Shown here in pieces: positions 26,651 through 34,467 of a DNA stretch of 64,000 nt. Made by a program: the position numbers and the translations under genes. The stretch is taken from the NCBI GenBank assembly GCA_963716235.1, contig CAVQTE010000020.1, forward strand, positions 496,001 through 560,000, written 5' to 3'. A model generated the notes under the pieces. That model saw only the letters and a program-made list of their open reading frames with translations. It did no database searches and was not told the origin of the DNA. Within the stretch, counting starts at the first letter, position 1. Every line of letters begins with the position of its first letter. Source of the DNA: Sva-07 sp963716235. GTDB lineage: Bacteria; Actinomycetota; Acidimicrobiia; Acidimicrobiales; Ilumatobacteraceae.

Positions 26651-27346
26651 TCAGGTTTCGGGCTTGAGGCGCCCGGTGTCGACGTGAACGCCGGGGCCCA
26701 TCGTGGACGACACGGTGATCTTCTTGAGGTACTTGCCCTTGGCCGAGGCCGGCTTCGCACGCTGGATCTCCTCGATCACGGCACGGAAGTTCTGTTCCAA
26801 CGCCGAGAGCTCGAAGCTGGCCTTGCCGAGCGGCACATGCACGTTGCCATAGCGGTCGGTCCGGTATTCGACCTTTCCGCCCTTGAAGTCCTCGACAGCC
26901 TTGCCCACATCGGGCGTGACCGTGCCGGTCTTCGGGTTGGGCATCAGCCCACGCGGGCCGAGCACTCGACCGAGGCGGCCGACGACCGGCATCATCTCGG
27001 GAGTGGCGATCACGAGGTCGAAATCCATCTTGCCACCCTCGACCTCGGTGGCGAGGTCGTCGGCACCGACGATGTCGGCGCCGGCAGCGCGGGCCTCGTC
27101 GGCCGCTTCACCGGTGGCGAACACGGCGACGCGGATGTCCTTGCCGGTACCCGCGGGCAGTGCGACGGTCCCGCGGACCATCTGGTCGGCCTTGCGGGGG
27201 TCGACCCCGAGGCGGATCGAGATGTCGACGCCTTCGTCGAACTTCGCCGACGCCATCGTCTTGACGAGCCCGACCGCTTCGACCGGGCCGTAGAACTGGT
27301 CCCGATCGAACTGCTTGAGCGCGTTTGCGTACTTCTTGCCTGACAT
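26651..27346 (-). CDS. rplA: 50S ribosomal protein L1
   Basis: A 231-residue L1, the mobile L1-stalk protein that helps release the E-site tRNA. Diagnostic segments are VDISIRLGVDPRKADQMVRGTVALPAGTGK, LGRVLGPRGLMPNPKTGTV, and the C-terminal KGKYLKKITVSSTMGPGVHVD. It follows rplK after a 203-nt gap filled largely by a hairpin array. That gap is unusually long for this normally tight gene pair, so rplA may be expressed differently from rplK. Confidence 0.98.
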   Translation of the reverse strand: MSGKKYANALKQFDRDQFYGPVEAVGLVKTMASAKFDEGVDISIRLGVDPRKADQMVRGTVALPAGTGKDIRVAVFATGEAADEARAAGADIVGADDLATEVEGGKMDFDLVIATPEMMPVVGRLGRVLGPRGLMPNPKTGTVTPDVGKAVEDFKGGKVEYRTDRYGNVHVPLGKASFELSALEQNFRAVIEEIQRAKPASAKGKYLKKITVSSTMGPGVHVDTGRLKPET

Positions 27347-27440
27347 TGTCTGTCTCCCTCAGTGGAAAGCCCGCCGGTCGAGGTACTCCCGGTCGAGACT
27401 GTGTTGTGTGTTCAGAATGACGGTGTTCGATTGATCACCC

Positions 27441-27555
27441 GTGGCCTGCGAAGCAGCCACCCCGGCGCCACAGGCGCCGGAAAAGCATTGCCTCGACGGC
27501 TCCGCCGTCGAGTGCGGCGCCGACGGCGCCGCAGGTTGTCTGACTTCGCTCAGAC
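27441..27555. repeat. Array of five short hairpins between rplK and rplA
   Basis: Five consecutive inverted repeats are visible. 27441-27460 is GTGGC-CTGC/GCAGCCAC with one bulge. 27462-27480 is CCGGCGCC-ACA-GGCGCCGG. 27492-27512 has a 9-bp stem and TCC loop. 27513-27533 has a 9-bp stem TGCGGCGCC and GAC loop. 27538-27555 is GTCTGA/TCAGAC and includes the rplK stop codon. Four of the five stems are perfect. They resemble REP/BIME-type clusters or an RNA processing and stability element; no protein frame is credible here. Confidence 0.8.
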
Positions 27556-27975
27556 GACCTCAATGCCCATGGAGCGGGCGGTGCCACGGACCTGCTGTTT
27601 GGCAGCTTCCATGTCGTACGCGTTGAGGTCGGGCAGCTTGATGGTGGCGATCTCCTCGAGCTGCGCCTCGGTGATCGAACCAGCGACCTCCGAGCCCGGG
27701 TTGTTCGCCGCCTTCGCGAGGCCGGCCTTCTCACGCACGAGCACCGCGGTGGGCGGTGTCTTGAGCACGAAGTCGAATGTGCGATCTTCGTAGATGGTGA
27801 TCTCGGTCGGGATGACCGTGCCGGCCTGCGCTTCGGTCCGGGCGTTGTACGCCTTCACGAAGTCCATGATCGCGATGCCGTGCGGTCCGAGGGCCGTACC
27901 GACGGGCGGTGCGGGGCTGGCCTTGCCGGCTTCGATCTGGATCTTGACGACCGTGAGGATCTTCTTTTTCGCCAT
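27550..27975 (-). CDS. rplK: 50S ribosomal protein L11
   Basis: A 141-residue L11, part of the GTPase-associated centre and needed for RelA activation. The N-terminal proline-rich segment VKIQIEAGKASPAPPVGTALGPHGI is the thiostrepton-site hinge. The C-terminal rRNA-binding domain has PDLNAYDMEAAKQQVRGTARSMGIEV. It lies 39 nt after nusG. The stop codon lies within a short GTCTGA/TCAGAC stem that begins the hairpin array upstream of rplA. Confidence 0.98.
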   Translation of the reverse strand: MAKKKILTVVKIQIEAGKASPAPPVGTALGPHGIAIMDFVKAYNARTEAQAGTVIPTEITIYEDRTFDFVLKTPPTAVLVREKAGLAKAANNPGSEVAGSITEAQLEEIATIKLPDLNAYDMEAAKQQVRGTARSMGIEVV

Positions 27976-28014
27976 GGTGATGTTCCTTTGTTGTTGTCCG
28001 TCGCCAGTGGCGAA

Positions 28015-28899
28015 TCAGAGTTTGGCGACCTGGCTGAAATCCATCTCCACCAAGGTCTCGCGACCGAAGATGTTGACGAGGACCTTCAGCTTCATGTGGT
28101 CTGCATTGATCTCGGCGATCTGGCCGGTGAAGTCGGCGAACGGGCCTTCCTTCACGCGGACGCTCTCGCCTTCTTCGTAGTCGAGCTTCGCCGTGCGACG
28201 AGGCGCCGCGTCGACGCCTTCGGTCTTCGGCGTCAGGAATGTCTTGACCTCACGGCGCGACAGCGGGGTCGGCTTCTGGCCGTGACGGCTCTGGCCGACG
28301 AAGCCCGTGATGCCGGGGGTGTTGCGCACGCAGTACCAGGACTCGTCGTCCATGATGCAGCGAACGAGCAGGTAGCCCGGGAAGACCTTGCGTTGCACGG
28401 TCTGCTTCTTGCCGTTCTTGAACTCGTCGACCTCTTCCATGGGGATGACGATCTCGTAGATCTTGTCCTCCATGTTCATCGACTGGATTCGGGCCTCGAG
28501 GTTGGCCGTGACCTTCTTCTCGTAGCCCGACTGGGTGTGCACCACGTACCACTGACCGGGGCGCATCGTGGGATCGTCCGTGATGCTCTCGGGTTCGTCG
28601 TCCGCTTCGCTTCCTCCTGGCGCCTCGCCCGCCTCGTCGCTGGCGCTTCCCTCGGCGGCGGTGTCCGAGTCCTCGGCGGCGGTGGGCGACTCATCGTCGG
28701 AGGCAGCGTCGTCGGCGCTCGTCTCGATGTGCATGGCTTCGACTTCTTCGGCAACGTCGGTGCCGTGGTCGGTGTCGTCGTCGTTCTCGGCCGTCTCTGC
28801 GAACACGTCGGTGTCGCCGACGGGGAGCAGGTCGAGCGGGTTCGTGGTCTCGTCGTTGTCGGTCATGTCATCGCTCGTCGTCTCGGTGTCGTCGGTCAT
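28015..28899 (-). CDS. nusG: Transcription termination/antitermination factor NusG
   Basis: 294 residues. The NGN domain starts at about residue 113 (RPGQWYVVHTQSGYEKKV) with FPGYLLVRCIMDDESWYCVRNTPGITGFVG. The C-terminal KOW domain has GESVRVKEGPFADFTGQIAEINADHMKLKVLVNIFGR. NusG binds the RNA polymerase clamp and couples it to Rho or the ribosome. The first 110 or so residues are a low-complexity, strongly acidic extension (many D, E, S and T); acidic NusG extensions are known in Actinobacteria, and this one is long. It starts just before the secE stop, so the pair is tightly linked. Confidence 0.97.
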   Translation of the reverse strand: MTDDTETTSDDMTDNDETTNPLDLLPVGDTDVFAETAENDDDTDHGTDVAEEVEAMHIETSADDAASDDESPTAAEDSDTAAEGSASDEAGEAPGGSEADDEPESITDDPTMRPGQWYVVHTQSGYEKKVTANLEARIQSMNMEDKIYEIVIPMEEVDEFKNGKKQTVQRKVFPGYLLVRCIMDDESWYCVRNTPGITGFVGQSRHGQKPTPLSRREVKTFLTPKTEGVDAAPRRTAKLDYEEGESVRVKEGPFADFTGQIAEINADHMKLKVLVNIFGRETLVEMDFSQVAKL

Positions 28900-28900
28900 G

Positions 28901-29200
28901 TCAGGAGGAGTAGTACCACTGGGAGAATTCGGAGAAGACGTAGTCGAGTCCGCCGACCAACGCCGTGTACACCACGACGGTGATGATCACGATGATCGAG
29001 TAGCGCTTGACCTCCGGCCGATCCGGCCAGGCCACCTTGCGCATCTCGTCGCGGACTTCTCGCAGGTATTGACGGATGCCGACCCGCTCGTTCTTCTTCT
29101 TCGCAGTCGGCTGGGCGCGCGTCGGCTTGCCCTGCTCGTCGAGGGCACCCATCTTGCGAAGCTGTCGCTTCTGCTCGCGGTTCAGATCGTCCAGTGACAT
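28901..29200 (-). CDS. secE: Preprotein translocase subunit SecE
   Basis: A 99-residue SecE with a charged cytosolic N-terminus (NREQKRQLRKMGALDEQGKPTRAQP), the conserved amphipathic REVRDEMRKVAWPDRPEVKRYS segment, and one membrane helix (about residues 70-90). It clamps the two halves of SecY. It is next to nusG, as in most bacteria, and starts 21 nt after the tRNA-Trp gene. Confidence 0.96.
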   Translation of the reverse strand: MSLDDLNREQKRQLRKMGALDEQGKPTRAQPTAKKKNERVGIRQYLREVRDEMRKVAWPDRPEVKRYSIIVIITVVVYTALVGGLDYVFSEFSQWYYSS

Positions 29201-29221
29201 GATTTCTCGTTCGGTGGTGGG

Positions 29222-29294
29222 CAGGGCAGGAGGGACTCGAACCCCCGACCGTCGGTTTTGGAGACCGATGCTCTACCAGCTGAGCTACTGCCCT
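29222..29294 (-). tRNA. tRNA-Trp (anticodon CCA)
   Basis: A 73-nt cloverleaf. The acceptor AGGGCAG pairs with CTGCCCT, discriminator G. The D-arm GCTCAGCTGGTAGAGC, anticodon loop CTCCAAA and T-loop GGTTCGAGTCC are all present. No CCA is encoded. It lies between rpmG and secE on the same strand, a common actinobacterial arrangement. Confidence 0.97.
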
Positions 29295-29397
29295 CGGGGC
29301 GGGACACGCCGAGTACCTGTCGAGGGTACCAGCGCATCCACGAAGGCTGACTGCGGCCGATTTCGACCGCACTCGCTGCCCGTTCATCGCCTCGTGG

Positions 29398-29562
29398 TCA
29401 GCGGGTCTCCTTGTGGAGGGTGTGCTGACGCTCGTTGGCGCAGTACTTCTTCATCTCGAGGCGCTCACGATCGTTCACCTTGGATTTCATCGTGATGTAG
29501 TTGCGCCGCTTGCACTCGGTGCACTCGAGGGTCACTTTGACCCGCTTGTCACTCTTGGCCAT
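29398..29562 (-). CDS. rpmG: 50S ribosomal protein L33
   Basis: A 54-residue L33 in the short gap between tuf copy 2 and tRNA-Trp. It reads VTLECTECKRRNYITMKSKV, then ERLEMKKYCANERQHTLHKETR. Three cysteines remain (CTEC and YC); the fourth zinc position is Glu, as in many L33 proteins with a partial zinc site. The ATG at 29562 gives the standard length. It is in the usual position before tRNA-Trp and secE. Confidence 0.95.
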   Translation of the reverse strand: MAKSDKRVKVTLECTECKRRNYITMKSKVNDRERLEMKKYCANERQHTLHKETR

Positions 29563-29603
29563 GTCGGTTCTCTTCTCTGTTCAGACTTCGAAAGAATTCA
29601 GGG

Positions 29604-30789
29604 TCACTTCAGGATCTTGGTGACGCGGCCGGCACCCACCGTGCGACCACCCTCACGAATAGCGAAACGCAAACCCTCATCCATCGCGATCGGCTTACCC
29701 AACTCCACCGTGATCTCCACATTGTCACCAGGCATCACCATCTCCGTACCCGCCGGCAACTCAATCGTCCCCGTCACATCAGTCGTACGGAAAAAGAACT
29801 GCGGACGATAATTGTTGAAGAACGGCTTATGACGCCCACCCTCATCCTTGTTCAACACATACACCTGACCCTCGAAATTCGTGTGCGGCGTAATCGAACC
29901 CGGCTTACAGAGCACCTGACCCCGCTCCACATCCTCCTTCGCCGTCCCACGAAGAAGCGCACCGATGTTGTCACCCGCCTGACCCTCATCCAACAACTTA
30001 CGGAACATCTCAACACCCGTACACGTCGTCTTCTGCGTCGCCCGCAAACCAACAATCTCGATCTCATCACCCGTATGAACAATGCCCTGCTCGACCTTGC
30101 CCGTCACCACCGTGCCACGACCCGTGATCGTGAACACATCCTCGATCGGCATCAAGAACGGCTTGTCCAACTCACGCACCGGCAACGGAATGAACGAATC
30201 AGCCGCAGCCATCAACTCCATGATCTTCTCCTGCCACACAGGATCACCCTCCAACGCCTTCAACGCCGATGACCTGCACAACCGGAACATCATCACCCGG
30301 GAACTCATACTCATTCAGCAACTCACGAACCTCGAGCTCCACCAACTCCATCAACTCCTCATCATCAACCATGTCCGCCTTGTTCAACGCAACAATGATC
30401 GACGGCACACCAACCTGACGAGCCAACAACACATGCTCACGCGTCTGCGGCATCGGACCATCCGTCGCCGCAACCACCAAAATCGCGCCATCAACCTGCG
30501 CCGCACCCGTAATCATGTTCTTGATGTAATCAGCATGACCCGGCATGTCCACATGCGCATAATGCCGATTCTCAGTCTCATACTCAATATGAGCAATCGA
30601 AATCGTAATACCACGCGCCTTCTCCTCCGGCGCCTTGTCAATCGTGTCAAACGCCGCAAACTCAGCCAACCCACGATCCGCCAACGTCCGCGAAATAGCC
30701 GCCGTCAACGTCGTCTTACCATGATCAATATGACCCATCGTGCCAATATTCACATGCGGCTTATTACGCTCAAACTTCTGCTTGCTCAT
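29604..30789 (-). CDS. tuf: Elongation factor Tu, copy 2 (frame broken near 30270)
   Basis: Same protein as copy 1 with four differences that I can see: Leu for Phe in MFRKLxDEGQ, Leu for Phe in GQVxCKP, Leu for Phe in ELMExVEL, and Arg for Gln in AISxTLADR. The DNA match starts exactly at the ATG and ends about at the stop. At the G5 segment the DNA reads GTC, an extra A, then TCG GCG TTG AAG, so V-S-A-L-K is broken by one base. The insertion differs from copy 1 but hits the same codons. Codon use is again rich in G- and T-ending codons. It lies downstream of tRNA-Thr and tRNA-Met, like tufB in E. coli. Confidence 0.95.
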
Positions 30790-30849
30790 TACTTTCCTCT
30801 GACTCCTGAGGTGATTCCGAACGGATCGGGGATCTGACTGGATATGTAG

Positions 30850-30923
30850 TAGCGGCGATCGGACTTGAACCGATGACCTTCCGATTATGAGCCGGATGCT
30901 CTGACCAACTGAGCTACGCCGCC
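30850..30923 (-). tRNA. tRNA-Met (anticodon CAT)
   Basis: A 74-nt cloverleaf. GGCGGCG pairs with CGCCGCT (one G-U), D-arm GCTCAGTTGGTCAGAGC, anticodon loop CTCATAA, T-loop GGTTCAAGTCC. The paired G1-U72 end and loop argue for elongator Met rather than initiator. A CAT anticodon can also be an isoleucine tRNA modified by TilS; I rank that lower. No CCA is encoded. It lies 60 nt upstream of tuf copy 2. Confidence 0.93.
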
Positions 30924-30966
30924 AGGGTTTTGCTCGCGACCGGACGGTTGCCCGACCACTTGGTCG

Positions 30967-31039
30967 AGCCCTCTGTGGGAATCGAACCCACGACACCAGC
31001 CTTACCATGGCTGTGCTCTACCGACTGAGCTAAGAGGGC
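30967..31039 (-). tRNA. tRNA-Thr (anticodon GGT)
   Basis: A 73-nt cloverleaf. GCCCTCT pairs with AGAGGGC, D-arm AGCTCAGTCGGTAGAGC, anticodon stem CAGCC/GGCTG around ATGGTAA, T-arm GGGTTCGATTCCC. No CCA is encoded. It is the first element of the tRNA-Thr, tRNA-Met, tuf series; the promoter should lie in 31040-31186. Confidence 0.96.
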
Positions 31040-31186
31040 GTTCTGACAGGTGCAACGCACCGTTTGTAGCGGTACCCGGGGCACCCTTCGGGGCGCGGCA
31101 CCGCCGCGACCAAGCGGAGGAGTGTACCGGCCGAGCGAGGACAACCACCGCGGAGATTCACCCGTGCGGCAGTACTCTGCGTCGTC

Positions 31187-31717
31187 GTGTCGACCACGCC
31201 TTCCACCACCTCGACAGGTGCTCGCGGCCCGATCACGGTGCGCCTCGCCACGCTCGACGACGCCCCCGCCGTCATGGCGATCTACAACGCCGAGGTCGAG
31301 AGCCAGGTCAGCACGTTCGATCTCGTTGCCCGAACACTCGATGAGCAGCGTCGATGGCTGGCGCAGCGTTCCGGTGCCTTCTCCACCGTCGTGGCCGTCC
31401 TCGACGACGAGGTGGTCGGCTTCGCGTCGCTCTCGCCGTACAAGGAACGGGCCGCCTACCGCACCACCGTGGAGGACTCGGTCTACGTGTCGCGCCGGCA
31501 CCCCCGGTTGGGCATCGGACGGACCCTCATGGACCATGTGATCGACATCGCCCGCGACTCGGGCTTCCATTCGATCATCGCCCGGATCGAAGCGAGCGGA
31601 GTGGCCTCGCGAGCACTCCACGAAGCGTGCGGATTCGAGCTGGTCGGCATCGAGCGTGAGGTCGGCCGCAAGTTCAACCGTTGGCTCGACGTCGCCATCA
31701 TGCAGATGCTGCTCTGA
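31187..31717 (+). CDS. GNAT family N-acetyltransferase, phosphinothricin acetyltransferase-like
   Basis: 176 residues. The fold is clear: ITVRLATLDDAPAVMAIYNAEV, VVGFASLSPYKERAAYRTTVEDSVYVSRRHPRLGIGRTLM (the acetyl-CoA pyrophosphate loop PRLGIG), HSIIARIEASGVASRALHEACGFELVGIER. The VEDSVYV and AYRTTVE elements resemble the PAT/YncA group, which acetylates phosphinothricin or methionine derivatives. It starts with GTG at 31187, divergent from tRNA-Thr. The substrate is not proven. Confidence 0.87.
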   Translation: MSTTPSTTSTGARGPITVRLATLDDAPAVMAIYNAEVESQVSTFDLVARTLDEQRRWLAQRSGAFSTVVAVLDDEVVGFASLSPYKERAAYRTTVEDSVYVSRRHPRLGIGRTLMDHVIDIARDSGFHSIIARIEASGVASRALHEACGFELVGIEREVGRKFNRWLDVAIMQMLL

Positions 31718-31738
31718 CGAGCCGCACCATTCACACGA

Positions 31739-33742
31739 TCAGTACCCGGCCGCGGTGACCACCTGCGGGACGATTGCTTCCATCACGTCGCGCTGCAACT
31801 GGCCCGTGTTGCGAAAGTGGACACCGTCGGTGCGCAACGTCGACGAGCCACAGTCGTAGCCGGGGCAGAGCCACTCCTGATAGTCGAACCGCGGTGCGTC
31901 GATCTGGTCGACGAGCGCGTTCAGGCACGCGGTGCCCGGACCCTGCTCCGCCTTCGGCAGCGTCGGCGGCGCCACGGTCGAAACCACTGCGACAGTGTGC
32001 TGCTCGATGCGTTCGACCATGGCTCGATAGTCGCGCAACCATCGCTCGTCGAACCCCGGCTCGCAGGGCTGCACGACGGATCCGTCGTCGAGCTGCTGTC
32101 CAGCGCCCACACCCGGCCAGGCGAACAGCGTCAACACCACATCCGGCTCGAAGTCGGCGATCACCTGGTCGTAGCGATCCGGCCCGTCGCAGCCAGGATT
32201 GTCGACGAGATTGGTGCCGTCGCTGAGCCACCACACTCCTTCGTGGATGACCGAGCAGGCAATCCCCCCGACGTTCATCACCTCGACCTCGCCGAACGCG
32301 TCGAATTCGTACCGCTCGGTGTCGTCGTCGCCCCTCAGGGATTCGGCAACGGAATCGCCGACGATCAGCAGGCGCAGCGCACGACCATCGGGGAGCGGAC
32401 GAACCGGCGTCGGACTCATGCCCGCTGACGGTGCCGCCGAGGTCGCCGTGGTCCCGTCGTCGGGCGGTGACGATGTCCCGGTAGGCGCAACGGGAGATGC
32501 CGACGGGAGCGTCAACGGTGCCGGCACCGTGTACGCGACGGCCCGGACCGTCTCCGTTGCCCGATTGGACAGCACGACTGCGCCGACAGCGAGGACGAGT
32601 GCGACGGTCGTGTAGGCCAGCGCACGTTGAGGTCGCTTCCTCGTCGGGATCGGAGCGCGACGCTCGACGACGAACCACGACGCAGTCGCCAACACCGCCG
32701 TGGCGACCACCCAGAGCACCCCGAGTGCCGGACCGCTCAGACCGGTCCGATCACTGTCCAGCATCACGATGACCGGCCAGTGCCAGAGGTAGATGCCGTA
32801 CGACATCGTGCCGACCACCACCAGTGCCCGTAGCGACAGCCAGGAGCCCAGCGGCCCCGCACCCATCACTGCGTACATGACGACGAGAGACAGCACTGCG
32901 ATGAGCAGGAACCCCGGCCCGTAGAGCCACCGTTCGCTGCCATCGATCGTCACGGCGATCACGATCAGTGCGATCGCAGCAAGGATGCCCGCCACCTCAC
33001 GGGCGAGGCTGCGGCGTTGCAGCGACATCAGATGGTCGTGATGGATCAGCGCGCCTGCGACCGCCCCGATGGCGAGGCCGACCGCCCGGGTGTCGGTGCC
33101 GTAGTACATGCGACCGAGCGAGACGCCATCGTCGCTGCGAAGGATGAGCGCAGTGAGCAACGACGCGATCGCAACCGCCACGCCGACGCTCGCAACGATC
33201 GTACGGAACCGGACCTCGCGGCCACGGCACGCCCACGCCAGACCCGCGATCACGATCGGCCACACGATGTAGAACTGTTCCTCGACCGCCAACGACCACG
33301 CATGCTCGAGCAGCGGTGGCGCCTCGTAGGTGGCGAAGTAGTCACGGCCCTCACCGATCTGCGCCCAGTTCGCCACATACAGGATCGTCGAGGCCACGTC
33401 ACGCCCGACACGTCGCAGCGCGGCGCCGCCCTCCGCGATCGAAAGGACGAGCACCGCCGCGACGACCACGAGCAACGCGGGAAGCAGACGGCGCGCGCGC
33501 CGTGCCCAGAACCCTCCGATCGACAGCCGGTCGGTTCGTTCGACCTCGGCGACCGCGAGGCCGGTGATCAGGAACCCTGAGATCACGAAGAACACGTCGA
33601 CGCCGATGAACCCGCCCGACACGACGCCGGAGTGAAAGAGGAAGACTGCGCCCACGGCTACCGCACGGAGGCCGTCGAGCGCCGGGAGATACACCAGACC
33701 CGACCCTCGGTCGGCGCCGCTGGGTGAACTCACGGTCGACAT
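31739..33742 (-). CDS. Acyltransferase 3 with C-terminal SGNH domain (OafA/YrhL-like)
   Basis: 667 residues. The first 390 or so are a multi-helix membrane acyltransferase (VYLPALDGLRAVAVGAVFLFHSG, GGFIGVDVFFVISGFLITGL, RRARRLLPAL). A linker rich in T, P and S follows (about 400-470). The C-terminal SGNH hydrolase-like domain has LRLLIVGDSVAESLRG with the Ser of block I and DGVHFRNTGQ with the Asp/His pair. Such two-domain proteins O-acetylate cell-surface polysaccharides. The frame continues upstream into tRNA-Tyr, so the ATG at 33742 (STVSSPSGADRG) is the start. The target polymer is unknown. Confidence 0.9.
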   Translation of the reverse strand: MSTVSSPSGADRGSGLVYLPALDGLRAVAVGAVFLFHSGVVSGGFIGVDVFFVISGFLITGLAVAEVERTDRLSIGGFWARRARRLLPALLVVVAAVLVLSIAEGGAALRRVGRDVASTILYVANWAQIGEGRDYFATYEAPPLLEHAWSLAVEEQFYIVWPIVIAGLAWACRGREVRFRTIVASVGVAVAIASLLTALILRSDDGVSLGRMYYGTDTRAVGLAIGAVAGALIHHDHLMSLQRRSLAREVAGILAAIALIVIAVTIDGSERWLYGPGFLLIAVLSLVVMYAVMGAGPLGSWLSLRALVVVGTMSYGIYLWHWPVIVMLDSDRTGLSGPALGVLWVVATAVLATASWFVVERRAPIPTRKRPQRALAYTTVALVLAVGAVVLSNRATETVRAVAYTVPAPLTLPSASPVAPTGTSSPPDDGTTATSAAPSAGMSPTPVRPLPDGRALRLLIVGDSVAESLRGDDDTERYEFDAFGEVEVMNVGGIACSVIHEGVWWLSDGTNLVDNPGCDGPDRYDQVIADFEPDVVLTLFAWPGVGAGQQLDDGSVVQPCEPGFDERWLRDYRAMVERIEQHTVAVVSTVAPPTLPKAEQGPGTACLNALVDQIDAPRFDYQEWLCPGYDCGSSTLRTDGVHFRNTGQLQRDVMEAIVPQVVTAAGY

Positions 33743-33783
33743 TGAACCAGGACGCGACGAGATACGCCATGCGAGCGGTCGTG

Positions 33784-33868
33784 TGGTGGGCCGGGAAGGA
33801 TTCGAACCTTCGAAGGCAGTGCCGGCAGATTTACAGTCTGCTCCCTTTGGCCGCTCGGGCACCGACCC
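33784..33868 (-). tRNA. tRNA-Tyr (anticodon GTA)
   Basis: An 85-nt class II tRNA with an extended variable arm. GGGTCGG pairs with CCGGCCC, anticodon stem GCAGA/TCTGC around CTGTAAA, T-arm GGTTCGAATCC. Discriminator A is followed by an encoded CCA. Unlike the other three tRNAs in the window, this one encodes its 3' CCA. Confidence 0.95.
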
Positions 33869-33978
33869 ATGACTTGTGTGTGCGTACCCCGAACGAGCGA
33901 TGAACAGGGCGGCCTGAGCGTACCGGTCGACGCGGCCGGCGCCACGCCTGATCGGGCACGGTCGCTACCCTGGAGCGC

Positions 33979-34467
33979 ATGCCAACGTTCGATGTCGTGT
34001 CCGAAGTCGACGCCCAGGAGGTTCGCAACGCCGTTGATCAGGCCCAGCGAGAGATCGCCAACCGATTCGACTTCAAGAACACCAACTCCACGATCGAGCA
34101 GAACGACATGGTCATCACGCTGCACACCGTGAGTCGTGACCGTCTCGACGCATTGCGCACCGTGCTCGAGGAGAAGCTCGTCAAGCGGAGCGTCTCACTG
34201 AAGGGCGTCGACTACGGCGACGTGCAGGACGCCACACAGAACACCGTCCGCCAGGTCGTCACGATCAAGGTCGGGATCTCCTCCGACAAGGCCAAAGAGG
34301 TCAACAAGCTCATCAAGGAGAAGGGCCCGAAGGGCGTGTCGAGCCAGACCCAGGGCGAGTCGATCCGGGTGACGGCAAAGAAGCGCGACGACCTCCAGGC
34401 CGTCATTGCGACACTCAAGGCCGAGGATCTCGGGATCCCGCTGCAGTTCCAGAACTTCCGCGACTGA
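33979..34467 (+). CDS. YajQ family nucleotide-binding protein (UPF0234)
   Basis: A 162-residue YajQ protein, intact. It reads PTFDVVSEVDAQEVRNAVDQAQREIANRFDFKNT, KGVDYGDVQDATQNTVRQVVTIKVGI and the C-terminal LGIPLQFQNFRD, all near-invariant in the family. YajQ proteins fold as two ferredoxin-like domains; the Xanthomonas homologue binds cyclic di-GMP and interacts with a regulator. The role here is unknown. It ends convergently with the proline-rich protein gene, whose stop follows immediately. Confidence 0.93.
   Translation: MPTFDVVSEVDAQEVRNAVDQAQREIANRFDFKNTNSTIEQNDMVITLHTVSRDRLDALRTVLEEKLVKRSVSLKGVDYGDVQDATQNTVRQVVTIKVGISSDKAKEVNKLIKEKGPKGVSSQTQGESIRVTAKKRDDLQAVIATLKAEDLGIPLQFQNFRD

Noticed and set aside
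29398..29562. L33 with a missing fourth cysteine as an anomaly
   Set aside because: Many L33 proteins have three cysteines at these positions, so it is not remarkable.
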